NCBI GenBank assembly: GCA_029379385.1
Contig: CM055613.1
Span: 21,284,001-21,348,000, forward strand
Length of the DNA: 64,000 bases
Source: Quillaja saponaria
Taxonomy: Eukaryota; Streptophyta; Magnoliopsida; Fabales; Quillajaceae
Reading direction: 5' to 3'
Below the pieces are notes generated by a model. It saw only the letters and a program-made list of their open reading frames with translations. It was not told the origin of the DNA and ran no database searches. Each line of letters opens with the position of its first letter. Position 1 is the stretch's first letter. The translations under genes were made by a program, and so were the position numbers. Positions 41,157-51,344 of this stretch are shown here, one piece after another.

Positions 41157-41780
41157 ATGCTTAGGTTAGATAGATCACATGAACAACTGATTAATCTTAG
41201 GTGTCCAGATCTATCTCACTTTCAGTGGTATAAAATACGAAACAAGCTAAAAGATAAGCATGGTGGTAATATACCATACAGTAGTAGCTATACCTATGGA
41301 GAACTAGCTTCAAAGGTCGTGTTAGAAGGGATATCATTATGTAATGATATTAGGTTAAAACGACAAATTGACAAAGAAAAATTAAGTGCGAAAAGAGCTT
41401 TAGGAAACTTCTGTGAACAATTTGGATATCCCACAAGTAGTCAATTTAAGCAATCTAAAAAGACTCATAAATTTCAAAAGAAATTCTCTAATAAGCCTTA
41501 TAAGAGAAAACAATATAAAAAGAATGAAAAGACAAAAACTGGTTATTATGAATCAAACAAGAAACCTTTAGCCAAGGAAACTAATTATAAAAAGGTTCCT
41601 ATATGTTATAAGTGTGGAAAATCAGGTCACTTCCAGAATAAGTGTAGAGTCAAAAAGAAATAAATGCTTTACAAATTGATGAAGGATTAAAGAAATCCTT
41701 ATTTCAAATCCTATTAGAAGATTCTGACGAAGAAAAGGAACAATTGAATGCTTTTATAATAGAGCAATATTATAAATAAA
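41157..41780 (+). pseudogene. pararetroviral coat protein, C-terminal part
   Basis: An open 168-codon stretch (41157-41663) ends in the zinc knuckle CYKCGKSGHFQNKC, with all four metal ligands. It is preceded by a Lys- and Tyr-rich basic tract (about 41455-41590), the usual RNA-binding tail. The frame shifts in the A-rich run after the knuckle (41651-41662) and continues about 38 codons of acidic sequence to a stop at about 41777. The N-terminal half of the coat protein is absent; the first ATG is not a natural start because the product belonged to a polyprotein. Confidence 0.85.
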
Positions 41781-42260
41781 ATTCGAGTCTAGACGAGTCA
41801 AAAAATGATTACAACTCTGAGTCAGAACAGTCTGAAAAATCAAAATGTTGTTCTAATAATGACTGTGACGAATGTATCCTAAAAACTATAGGATTAAACA
41901 ACCTTAGTATAAATGTCTTGTCAAAAGAAGAAAGTCTAGTTTTAGACTTAATAGATAAAATTGCAGACCTTGAAGAAAGAAGAATACAGTTAGAAAACTA
42001 TATTCAGATGTCTAACAAGGGTAAAAAATTCGGTAATAGAAGGAAGTGTAAAAACTGTTAACTCTTCATCAAAGGAACCAACTATTGCTGATTTAAAATC
42101 AGAAATTAATGAAATAAAAGAAGAAGTAAGAACTCTAAAACAGAGAGTTTCTAATCTTGAAGAGTCTGATGAAGATCAGTTCCAAGATCTTCTATGGGAA
42201 TCATCAAAAGAGACTAAAAATCCAGAACCTGAAAACATAGGAAAAGGTATAATGATACAG
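41781..42260 (+). pseudogene. pararetroviral linker, acidic and coiled-coil region
   Basis: After the stop the same frame continues with a Ser- and Glu-rich acidic tract, a Cys-rich patch (CCSNNDCDEC, about 41848-41875) and then two heptad-rich segments (about 41930-42000 and 42090-42175, for example EINEIKEEVRTLKQRV). It shifts frame near 42030. Such linkers separate capsid and protease in caulimovirids. Function is inferred from position only. Confidence 0.55.
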
Positions 42261-42677
42261 GAACCTGAAGAAGGAATTGTAAACATCCTTAATAATCTAG
42301 AAGGATGGATCTATGCTATAGACTTAGTTATAGCACAAAAATGGTTTACTAAAATAACTATAGTTGTGAATAATGAACTCAGTTTTCAGTCTGTTGCCTT
42401 AATAGATTTGAATTGTAATAGTGAAGGACTAGTCCCATCCAAGTACTTTCAGAAAACTACACAAATACTCCATGTAGCGGATGGAAATCGTCTAATTATA
42501 GACTACAAATTGTCTAATGTGGCAGTTTGTAATAACAAGGTATGTTTTCCTTTACGTTTTGTTCTAGTCAAAGGCTTAGCCCAGGGAGTGATTCTAGGAA
42601 ACCATTTTCTACACATGTTATTCCCTAATTCTAAGATAGACGAATTAGGGGTAGAAACTGCTGTAAAGGGTAGATAA
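42252..42677 (+). pseudogene. pararetroviral aspartic protease domain, active-site loop shortened
   Basis: The open 141-codon stretch has the fold's landmarks: a strand ITIVVNNELSFQSVALID, the loop after this aspartate, the middle segment ILHVADGNRLIIDY and the C-terminal GVILGNHFLHML. In family proteases the aspartate is followed by Ser/Thr-Gly; here the frame runs ALID-LNCNSEG with no such Gly pair, so the catalytic loop looks deleted. The ORF is otherwise open. The protein would process the viral polyprotein; this copy probably could not. Confidence 0.7.
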
Positions 42678-42689
42678 ATTAAATTTGAA

Positions 42690-43627
42690 TTTGTAGAAGA
42701 ACCCTGAATGCATGAAATCAATCTTATGAAAGATACAATTAAAAGAAAAGAAAATTTTCTTATGTCTCTAAAGGAAGAGATAGAATACAAGAGGATTGAA
42801 CAACAATTGAAATCTTCTAAGCTTCAGGATGAAATTAATAAATTTCAACATAAAATTGTTCAACTATATGTGCTGAAATTCCTAATGCCTTTTGGAATAG
42901 AAAACAACATATAATAGAATTGCCTTATGAACCCGATTTCTTAGAAAAACAAATACTTACTAAGGCTAGACCAATAGCCATGGGTCCTAGGCACTTAGAA
43001 ATTTGTAAAGCAGAAATTGAAGAGTTACTAAAAAAGGGATTAATTAGAAAAAGCTACAGTCCCTAGAGTTGCCCAGCATTTTATGTAGAAAATGCAGCCG
43101 AATTAGAAAGAGGAGTCTCGAGGTTAGTAATTAATTACAAACCTTTAAGGTGGATTAGGTATCCAATTCCTAATAAAAAGGATCTGCTAAACAGACTTTA
43201 TGACGCCAATATCTTTTCCAAATTTGTTATGAAATCTGGATATTGGCAAATTCAAATAGTTGAACAAGATAGGTACAAAACTGCCTTTACTGTATCTTTT
43301 GGGAATTATGAAAGGAATGTTATGCCATTTGAATTAAAAAATGCACCATCTGAATTTCAAAACGTTATGAATGATATTTTTAATTCTTATCATGAATTTA
43401 TAATTGTTTACATTGATGATGTTTTAGTTTTTTTCCCTTCTATACAAAAACATTTTAAACATCTCAATATATTCTTGAATGTTGTCATGAAGGCAGGATT
43501 AGTAGTTTCTGCAAAAAAGGTAAAAGTATTTCAAACTGCTATTCGTTTTTTAGGGCACAACATTCACAAAGGTTCTATTATACCTATTGATAGAGCCATA
43601 CAATTTGCTGATAAATTTCCTAATTAA
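42690..43627 (+). pseudogene. pararetroviral reverse transcriptase, catalytic box intact
   Basis: A charged lead-in (42708-42914) is followed by shifted blocks EFVEEP, ILPYEPDF, KARPIAMGPRHLEICKAEIEELLKKGLIRKS (about 42960-43057) with a stop at 43064. The palm is in the open stretch 43229-43627: KSGYWQIQIVEQDRYKTAFTV, then MPFELKNAPSEFQNVMNDIFN and YHEFIIVYIDDVLVF with the YIDD box (about 43408-43425), then HNIHKGSIIPIDRAIQFADKFPN. At about 43625 a stop precedes the RNase H. The palm is well kept compared with the RT copies elsewhere in the window. Confidence 0.85.
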
Positions 43628-44065
43628 ATAAGGAAAAAGCAACAATTGCAGAGATTCTTAGGAAGCCTCAATTATGTAGGTGAATTTTACAAGGACTTAG
43701 CCTTAGATTGCAAATTATTATTTGCATGATTAAAAAAGAATCCTCCGGAATGAAATAATGATTTTACAGAGGCAGTTAAGAGAATAAAACAGAGTTAAAG
43801 AACTCCCATATCTCAGTATTATCTTTAGTTATGTGCATTGCTAAGTTTGAATCTGACCTATTAAACAAAAAATTCTTATTAAGAATAGATTGCAAGGCTG
43901 CTAAGGATATCCTTTTTAAAGATGTTAAAAATATAGCATCTAAATAGATATTTGCTAGATGGCAGGGAATCCTTTCTATTTTTGAATTTGATATAGAATT
44001 TATTAAAGGAGAATCTAATTCTTTGCCTGACTTCCTAACTAGAGAATTTTTGCAGGGATCCTAAA
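43628..44065 (+). pseudogene. pararetroviral RNase H, decayed
   Basis: LQRFLGSLNYVGEFYKDLALDCKLL (about 43645-43718) is the RT connection, followed by an NDFTEAVKRIK block (about 43755-43795). FLLRIDCKAAKDI (about 43877-43915) and FARWQGILSIFEFDIEFIKGESNSLPDFLTREFLQGS (about 43951-44061) are RNase H blocks. The Asp in RIDCKA is in the position of the third acidic residue of caulimovirid RNase H. Stops at about 43728, 43826 and 43946 interrupt it. Confidence 0.75.
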
Positions 44066-44077
44066 GGAAAAGGCGCT

Positions 44078-45091
44078 ATGACCTCTCAAACTAATACTCC
44101 TACAAAAAGAAACCTATCCACTCCTAATACTGAGGAGACTGATAAAGATTTCTTATGCAATCAGGCTTATGAATTAGCCCTTCCTTGTAATACCAAGGAT
44201 TTCAAATATCCATATATTCCTCTATCTTATAAAAAGATAGCACCAATTGAGAAAAGGTATGCTAATTTAGCACCATATGAGATAGCCCATTTTTATCTCA
44301 ATAATCATCTTCCTCCTGAATTGGAACCCATGAATATTTTATTCTACTTAAATATTCTTATGGACACAGAATCAATTTCTCATAAACTCTTGATTCGAGC
44401 AGGGTCAGAATGGGCTTATTAAAAAATCATCATTTATAAAATGATGAAGCCAGAAGAATGGGGTATGGATCTATACCATCAAAAACAAATCAGAGATAGT
44501 AGAATATTTCCTCGGCTATATACTTATTTTGATTATATGGCTGCATGGAAAAACTTGCTTTTATTTGAAAACAAAGCAAGAAAGCATAGCTGGTTTCTTA
44601 GGTTCACTCTCAATGAAGAACCTTCTCCCACTACTTTTCCTCAATGGTTTAAAACATGGTACTTCTCTTGGGGATTATTTCTAATATCCTTACCTAAATA
44701 TGTTCATCTTTACTGGTTAAGGTTATGTGAGAATAATCATTCTCTGGATTCTCAAGACAAAATTATTATGTTTACAGCTTATTATAAGCTCCTATGGATT
44801 GTTAAGTGGGAATATATTGTAAAAGAATGCTCTTCTTCTGCATTTGGGATTAATCAATCAGTCCATTGGTTAATTCGTAGAACTCAAATCAAATGGTGGG
44901 ACAATGTCTCTATTTTTGAAAAGAATCTTAATAATTTTCAAAAGCTAGGGATCTTAAGATTTAAACCTTCTTCTCAAAAACCTTATATTAATGAGAATAA
45001 AAAGGTTCTTGACATGGTAAAAGGCTTATTAGCCTCCTCCTCTAAATATTATGTTCAAAAGGAGCTGCTCCTAAAAATCCTTGAAGATTGA
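44078..45091 (+). pseudogene. pararetroviral second ORF of unknown function, one stop
   Basis: From ATG at 44078 the same frame runs 338 codons to 45091 with a single premature TAA at 44420-44422. The first part is polar; the second is very aromatic (DYMAAWKNLLLFENKA, FPQWFKTWYFSWGLFL, KYVHLYWLRLCENN, QIKWWDNVSIFEKN). There is no catalytic motif I recognise. A protein of this kind follows the polyprotein in Florendovirus-like genomes. The start is 13 bases after the RNase H stop. With one stop it is the best-preserved long frame in the window. Confidence 0.75.
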
Positions 45092-45339
45092 GATGAGTCA
45101 ATATGACCCAGCCTACTTTCAAGACTCATAAGACCCTCCAGACAAAGGAGTAGAAGATTTTTTGGATGAAGAATCTCATCAATAATTCTCTTTTCAAAAG
45201 TTAAAGTTTACTTTCCTAAAGTAAAGAAATCTACTTTCTTTCAAAAAGCAAAAGTTATCTTTTCAAAAAGAAAGAAGACTTTCGGTGACTTGAAGACAAA
45301 ATTCTCAAAAGAAAAGGATTTACTTTATAAAAGTAAATA

Positions 45340-45700
45340 TTCCCTTTCTATCTGGCGGATCGACTCTAATCTACCAGGACACGTGCCCAGACAGAAGGAT
45401 AAGCCTTATCTCCAGGAATCTGCTTGTCTTAGTCTTATCTCTTAGACAATCATGCTAGGAGTGTTATTTAAGGGCCTTTGCCCTCTGTTGTAGAATAAGT
45501 TTTGAAGTCTACTAGAAAATCAGAAGTTTGAAAAGTAAATCTGAGTGTTTAGAGTGTTTTGTAAAATATGAGTGAAAGGCTCCAATTTATAATAATGGGC
45601 TTGTACCTGTAGCTGCTATTGCTATTGTCAAATAGTACCTGTGATCGTGTGGTGTACCTGTGCCTTGATCTTGTAATAAAGAATCTGTTTATGTTAATGT
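45340..45700 (+). promoter_or_regulatory. pararetroviral promoter and poly(A) signal
   Basis: GACACGTG at 45378-45385 is a G-box-like motif. GTTATTTAAGGG at 45463-45474 is a TATA-like box in the position of the pregenomic promoter. AATAAA at 45675-45680 lies about 200 bases downstream, so a transcript starting near 45495 that passed the signal once would have a terminal redundancy of about 200 nt. These roles are inferred from order and spacing. Confidence 0.6.
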
Positions 45701-45835
45701 AAGTTTTCTTCTACTCTTCTTTTATATTTGGTTATTAATCTGGGTTACTGAATCATATTGTAGCTGTTTGCATATGCTCTGTGTATTTTGTTTCTTGTCT
45801 GTGTTCTTGTATGTGCTTGCGCTAGCTTCGCCTAA

Positions 45836-45847
45836 TGGTATCAGAGG
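45836..45847 (+). promoter_or_regulatory. pararetroviral tRNA-Met primer binding site
   Basis: TGGTATCAGAGG matches the family primer site TGGTATCAGAGC at 11 of 12 positions. It lies downstream of the promoter and poly(A) signal, where caulimovirids prime minus-strand synthesis. The leader then continues for about 120 bases to the host junction at 45968. Confidence 0.8.
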
Positions 45848-45968
45848 CTACTAACTTAAAGGTTGGTAGAGTGTGATAATAGTCTTAAACTATATGTTCA
45901 TTAATCTTCAAAGTCGAGGAGTTAAACCTAGGAAACAAAGTCGGGGCATCTGATAACCCGTTTAGTCC

Positions 45969-46683
45969 AATTTGCAGTATTCAAAGAATATCCTAAAAAG
46001 AAATTGGTAAGTCAGCATAATTCATCATGGAACGCACCATGCGTAACAAACTACGTTTCATCATTTCAAATATTGATACATTCATATTAATCTATCTTTT
46101 TAGTACCCTATTCTTAGTCTGTTATGCGTATTTTATGTCTTACATTAGTTTACTTATCTTGTTTTGTGTTTAAGAATGCTTTGGAGACATAAAGAGTAAA
46201 AATAGAACATTTGAGCATGTAACAGAGCTAAAGATTAGAATGAGCACATTGTGACAAGTTTATGAGTTAATGAAGGGGAAATCCTAATTGGACAAGGAAT
46301 CCAAGTGGTATAAGGATTTCTACATGAGAAATCCAACTTTGGCAAGGAATCCTATTGGGAGTAGGATTGAAACAAGATCATATCAGAATATATACATTTT
46401 GAATAGAATAGGAAGTGCAAATCTGATCTAATAAGGAATTAGCTATTAAGTAGGAAAAGATTTTCTCTCTTGTTTAGGAGTACTTGTTGCCCTTATACTC
46501 TATAATTATATAGATTTGCAAAAGTTAATCAAATTCAACTCAAACAAGTAGTTCTTATTTATTTATTTATCCCAAACTTAACTAGGACATGAGAGAGTCC
46601 TTAAGATTTTATTAATAAGAAAATTCGCTAGAGGATAGTCTAAGCCAGTACAAAAAGACAACCAAAGAAAACTTAAAACAAAG
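45969..46683 (+). repeat. right copy (X') of the direct repeat flanking the viral insert
   Basis: AATTTGCAGTATTCAAAG at 45969 matches 39999. The family-C LTR start is at 46074 (40105 on the left), the minus LTR piece at about 46530-46560 and the LINE end at 46565-46683. It carries a 170-bp block (about 46223-46393) absent from X and lacks about 600 bp present there, the break being at 46505-46536. Host sequence continues uninterrupted into LINE-b, unlike the left copy. Confidence 0.8.
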
Positions 46684-47240
46684 TAATAAACATGGGATAC
46701 TATCCTATTACATAGAAATTTAGAAATATAAGTAAAACAACATAGAAAAACCTTGAAATAAACCAAAAGGTGCCACGGCTCACTCATTTTGGTGCCCTAA
46801 TGCCAATAGGCTTAGATTGCACAGAACCCTTAGCGCCACGGCGCTGATAAAATATCACCATGGCTACTGCCTAAAAACCATTAATTGGCACCACAGAGCC
46901 AGATTTTGGGTGCCGTGGCACTCCAAGTCGTTTAAGACTCCAAAAACTCCTAAAAACATGGTTGTCCGTGGAGCCTAGGAGCCATTTTGCCTTTGCGTGG
47001 GTTCAAAACTGATATTGACTAAACACAAAGCTCTAGCAATTTGCATGTTCCTCTTTCAATGTATATGTCTAATGTACGACATTTGTAATTTATCCAAATT
47101 ACAAAGTCCCCTTGCTTGATCTGATAGTGTCCTTGAAGAAAACCAAAAGAAACTATCCTTTTCATTGCATGCAAAGTTTGCTAAAGAGTCAGCCAACATT
47201 TACTTCTCTAAAGCAGTGATAAATCACAATGTTATGTTCC
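46684..47240 (-). other. LINE-b 3' untranslated region
   Basis: No gene is visible. On the plus strand it contains decayed GC-rich words such as TTAGCGCCACGGCGCTGAT (46832-46850) and GGTGCCGTGGCACTCC, like those in Athila LTRs. The part from about 46980 to 47240 matches 52080-52290 in the other minus-strand LINE 3' piece. Confidence 0.55.
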
Positions 47241-47249
47241 AGCAATATT

Positions 47250-48540
47250 TTATTCCAAGTCCCAAAACTTTTTACGAAATTTCCAAAGTGGTGAAGTCCT
47301 CCGAAAAACACACTGAACAAGAGCCATAAAATCAGTATTCACAATGACACTATGGAAACCTCTTGAAACATAAAGCTTTAACCCTTCAAAAACTGTTTCA
47401 AACTCCACAACCATATTCGATTGATTACCCAAAAATTTACCATAAGGCCAAATAAAATCACCTGTGGGTGACCTTAGGATAACCCCTATGGCAGCCTCAC
47501 CTGGATTGCCTCTAGAGCAACCATCACAATTAAGCTTCACATAACCAAATGGAGGAGGCTGCCATCTACATTGACATGATTTAAGAACGGCCTCCTAGGC
47601 AACCTGAAAGGTAAAAATCTGAGTTAAAACACATCATTCGAAGTAGCCTTCACTTTTCCTTTCAAAGAGCCTACAATAATGTTGATGACTTTCCAAACTT
47701 GCCGAAAAATAAAGAGGGAAGTCATAGCCAGATTTTCAAAACCGAAAGCATTTCTAGCCTTTCAAATTTCCCACACAATCAAGCATACAGTAATATAACG
47801 AAGATAAACAACCAAACTAGAACATCCTTGACTCCACCAATAGTAGAGATATCATGCACCTGCATCACTTCATCATGCATGTCAAAAATACTCATGAAAA
47901 AAAGCCATACCATACTTATCAGGGTACTATCAAGAGCAAAGTAACCATTCAATAGTTTCCATGCAAACACCGATACCTTTAAATAAAGGCAGCCATGTGT
48001 GTTTAAAAAAGGGTCGTAAAGTCCTAACCATCTCCCAAGCTGAGGAAGTGGATAATATGCTCCTGTTTAATTCTTAGACCATATTAATCAAAATCATCAG
48101 ATGTTTAAATCTCATCTAAACTTTGCAGTTTCAGAGGAGGAAGAAATGATCTTTCCTGAATTGCCAACCTTGAAACCACTTTCCACCCTGAGGTATTCCT
48201 AGGAATTTCATCCAGTAATAAGTAGACCATGTTGGCACCACTTGTCATACCACAAGTTAACCTGCCCTCTACCTATTATCCAAAACAGATTTTTCTCTAC
48301 TATAGCTATACATGATGCTGAACGTCACCACATTGGGGAAAAAGCCGAAGGCTGAACATAGATAGGGCAAAACAACCTACAGTACTTAGCTTGCATAAAA
48401 TGAGCCCTCAAAGAACCATTTTGAAAAATAAACCAAAACTTCATTGAAAACGCCATACAAATATCAGTTAGGGATCGAAACTCAAGACTACCCTCCTCCC
48501 TTGGAAGGCATATAAGGGGGGTCCAAGGCATTTAACAAAT
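47250..48540 (-). pseudogene. LINE-b zinc-type region and RNase H
   Basis: The minus-strand open stretch 47540-47250 reads MKLNCDGCSRGNPGEAAIGVILRSPTGDFIWPYGKFLGNQSNMVVEFETVFEGLKLYVSRGFHSVIVNTDFMALVQCV. This is the plant L1 RNase H with catalytic D (NCDG), E (EFETVFEGL) and D (VNTD). The upstream part (48531-47780) reads PWTPLICLPREEGSLEFRSLTDICMAFSMKFWF, shifts, and reaches VFAWKLLNGYFALDSTLISM. The E-L-F-type zinc residues are mostly lost. It is better preserved than the same domain in LINE-a. Confidence 0.8.
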
Positions 48541-48779
48541 ATAAAGGGATGGATGAAAGCACATGTTTAATTAATACTATCCTTCCTCCTTATGACAGCA
48601 TTTTGGACGGCTAAGAGGTAATGCACTTCTAAATTTTAGCAATCATATAATCAAAAAGAGAGACTATCTTTCTCCCCACAAAAAGAGGACAACCCAAGTA
48701 AGTAACTGGTAGCTATTGATGGCAAAAACCAGTGGTGCTTTTGATAATCCGAATGTGGTGGGTAGAGGCTGTAAGGCTC

Positions 48780-49690
48780 GTAACATAACAAATTTTGTCT
48801 TTGTTTACTAGCTACCTTGAATTCCTCTCATATTCCGATAAAAACTGCATAAGAGCTTCACAAGATCTCTTCCTACCACTTGAAAAAATGATAATGTCTT
48901 CTGCAAAGGCGAGATGAGAAATTTTGGGAACACTCATGTGGTGGTAAAAGTAATCTACAATGCTATTTGCCATGCATTGCTTCAAACCAACATTTAAGAC
49001 TTCAGAAGTAAGAACAAAAAAAAATGGGAAAGAGAGAGGGTCACCTTGCTTGAGGCCCCTTGATGATTTGAAAAAACCTGCACTAAATACTAACACAGAG
49101 TACCAAGGGCTAGAAATCATATGCCAAATCAAATAAATCTAGAATTCAGAAAAGCCAAATTTATGTAAAACTGAAATAAGAAAAAACCAGTTCACACGGT
49201 CATAGGCCTTTGCCATATTACTTCCCTCTTGCAGACATTTAATGGAAGATTTTTGCATCCAAAATTCTTCCTCCATGTCAAGCTCTGCCTCTAAAGTAGC
49301 CTCCGTCCTAGTCAAGTCCTCTTGAGAAGCTTCCCCTTTTTTCAACAAGAATTTCAATTTGAGCAACTAACTCCTGAGCTAACTTTAACTTATTCGGGAT
49401 ATGACCAAAAATGTTCTATTCCAACACCAAAGAACCTTTTTTAAATGATTAAGTTTCGCATCTAGGACGTATATCAGATTCCCAATTAACCTCTTACACG
49501 ATTGTCTCACCGTTGCCATAAAATTATGATGATTACACCAGACATTGAGAAAACGAAAATGAGCATGAAATGCCGTCTTCGGATACTTTATTTCAAACTT
49601 GAGTAGATTATGGTCTGAGTACTTCCTATTAAGTTGAGTTACATGAAATGATGTTTCACCCCAATTTGAGTTCATAGAGAATCCCTCTTT
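48780..49690 (-). pseudogene. LINE-b reverse transcriptase, decayed
   Basis: The minus-strand stretch 49675-49385 (NWGETSFHVTQLNRKYSDHNLLKFEIKYPKTAFHAHFRFLNVWCNHHNFMATVRQSCK) is the linker. 49366-49139 gives EEEFWMQKSSIKCLQEGSNMAKAYDRVNWFFLISVLHKFGF, where a deletion joins the linker directly to the palm. 49132-48812 reads FFKSSRGLKQGDPLSFPFFFVLTSEVLNVGLKQCM and HLAFAEDIIIFSSG, with the FADD box changed to FAED. The palm loses 250 residues compared with intact L1 RTs. Confidence 0.8.
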
Positions 49691-50260
49691 AAAATGTCAG
49701 CTGCCCCATCCTGTTAATAGTCCAAGTGAAAGTTGAACCCGAGTGAGGCACTTCATGAAGATCACACACTGTAAGAGCACCCAAGAATTTAATAGCTGAG
49801 TCAATGTAAAAACGAACTCATACATCTGCCATCTCCTTCAATGCTAAAACACAATTAAAATCACCACCCACAAGCCACCTTTCAATTCCAGCCAAACCAC
49901 TAACCGCCATCAAATTGTCCCACAACTCCAAGCGACCTATTCTACTACACTGTGCATAAACCATGGTGACATAAATTGGCCTATTTACTAAAGCATGCTT
50001 TACTTTGAGTGTAACTTGTTGTCCTGAGCACAAAATCACTTCATAAATGATAGAATCATCCTAAAACAGCCACAAATTATTTGATAAGTTTGAACAAGAA
50101 GTTGAAAAACCCAAAAATTGCTGCATAACCGACAAATCTTCCAAAGGACATTTTGGTTCTGAAGCAGCTACTAAGGACCTTTTGTGTAATCTTTTTAACT
50201 TACAAAGGCGACATCTAGTCTTTACATTCTTTACCCCCTAGCATTCCAATAAAGGATGTT
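49690..50260 (-). pseudogene. LINE-b endonuclease, decayed
   Basis: Open stretch 50039-49818 (minus) reads MILCSGQQVTLKVKHALVNRPIYVTMVYAQCSRIGRLELWDNLMAVSGLAGIERWLVGGDFNCVLALKEMADV. VYAQC is the tyrosine-containing second block and GGDFN the catalytic block. A continuation DSAIKFLGALTVCDLHEVPHSGSTFTW lies at about 49800-49700. The N-terminal NxRG block is degraded before 50260. Confidence 0.8.
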
Positions 50261-50329
50261 AATCATTGCAGAGATGAAGGGGATAAAGTACTACTTACCT
50301 TACTAGGTGGCTTTTCCAAATGAGGCTTT

Positions 50330-51310
50330 CATATGTTCAAGGTTTACTCTAAGTGACCTAAGTGAAGTACCTTCCCTAGTGAAACTCAAGGGCTGTCTTG
50401 AACGATCTTGTGGACTATTCTTTGTACTCTTTGGAGACAAATTCAATGAACTACCCTTTCCAAATCCTCCTTTGAGCTAATTACAAAATCCCGGTCTCCT
50501 TGAAAAGGAATGACATTCAAATTCTCCTCTTGTTCAGAGCTTGAAGTAGGGTGGTGTGATGCTTCAAAATCTTTAACCTTTCCTTGAACTTCTTTCTCCC
50601 TAACTGGAATTACAACCTCATCCTCTAATGGACAAATTTCAAAAGGTGGATGTTTATTGACCAAGTTTGTTCTTTGAGGAGGAGTGTTAAGAAAAGCCCT
50701 GTAATCCTTAACAGTCCTTGGTACTTTACCCCTATTTATTCCCTTCTAGTTGCACATCTTAACTCGTTTCCAAGTCTTGGAGATTCTCATTGTGAGGGAT
50801 TGCAGGAGCATCATTGACTACCTCTTCTAGGTCGTTATTCCTTAGCCCCATCGAAGATGCTGCATCAAATGGTTCCTCTCCAAAGCCACCCTCATTAGAC
50901 CCCTCACACCGTGGCTTCAAACCATCTTACAAATCTTTCCCCAAGGTCTCCAAAGCCATTACAACATTACCTCTAACTTGTTCTTAGGATAATGGTTCTG
51001 AATTGCACCTCTGCATGTATGAGCATTCACCTACTTTTGGAGGTAATTCCTTATCTTTTTTCTACTTATTTTTTATACCCTTATCTTATATTTTCTTTTT
51101 TGACTGTGTGATTGATCTGATCTAGTCTCTCACTACAAGCATTCTAAGCTTGACCTCTTCAATTGGGCTTTGTGGTGGAGTTCGATTAATTGCCTCAGCT
51201 TGTGCTTCATAGAACAAGTTGCTCTAAGGTAGGTATCTTCTTTGAAATCGAACATACAACCTGTACAAATGATCTAAACTAAACAAAAACACAAGCTTGA
51301 ATCAAATTAG
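50330..51310 (-). pseudogene. LINE-b ORF1 C-terminal part
   Basis: Minus-strand blocks include PPQSPIEEVKLRMLVV (about 51185-51135), ELPPKVGECSYMQRCNSEPLS (about 51055-50990), VMALETLGKDL and ASSMGLRNNDLEEVVNDAPAIPHNENLQDLETS (about 50965-50760), then MVNKHPPFEICPLEDEVVIPVREKEVQGKVKDFEASHHPTSSSEQEENLNVIPFQGDRDFVISSKEDLERVVH (50664-50443). It is a hydrophilic, acidic ORF1 region of plant L1; no DUF4283 core is seen. The 5' end of the LINE is near 51310. Confidence 0.55.
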
Positions 51311-51321
51311 GAAGATTAGTT

Positions 51322-51339
51322 TCTGCGGCCACTGCGCCA
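51322..51339 (-). promoter_or_regulatory. primer binding site of a family-C element, tRNA-Asp type
   Basis: On the minus strand TGGCGCAGTGGCCGCAGA matches the Athila primer site TGGCGCCGTTGCCGGGGA at 14 of 18 positions, next to the LTR end at 51345. This ties family C to the tRNA-Asp-primed group. Confidence 0.65.
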
Positions 51340-51344
51340 AAATT

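Larger units (their letters stand above)
41142..45968 (+). mobile_element. endogenous pararetrovirus segment, Florendovirus-like
   Basis: The 4.8-kb segment reads, in order, coat-protein C-terminus with zinc knuckle, coiled-coil linker, protease, RT, RNase H, a second ORF, then a promoter, poly(A) signal and tRNA-Met primer site. There is no LTR and no integrase. This layout is that of a Caulimoviridae genome opened within the coat-protein region; the movement-protein part before the coat protein is missing. The long second ORF after RNase H points to Florendovirus-like viruses of flowering plants. Frames carry stops and shifts, so it is a fossil. Confidence 0.85.
46565..51310 (-). mobile_element. 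L1-type LINE-b, minus strand
   Basis: Reading the minus strand from 51310: ORF1 C-terminal part, endonuclease (about 50260-49690), reverse transcriptase (about 49675-48780), zinc-type region and RNase H (47540-47250), then a 3' untranslated region to the A-rich end at about 46552-46565 (TTTATTTATTTAT on plus). It interrupts a family-C LTR piece. Each domain has stops. The same family includes LINE-a (33700-37417) and LINE-c. Confidence 0.8.

Noticed and set aside
45378..45480. A cellular promoter with a G-box
   Set aside because: Its place between the viral second ORF and the viral primer site makes it the pregenomic promoter of the insert.
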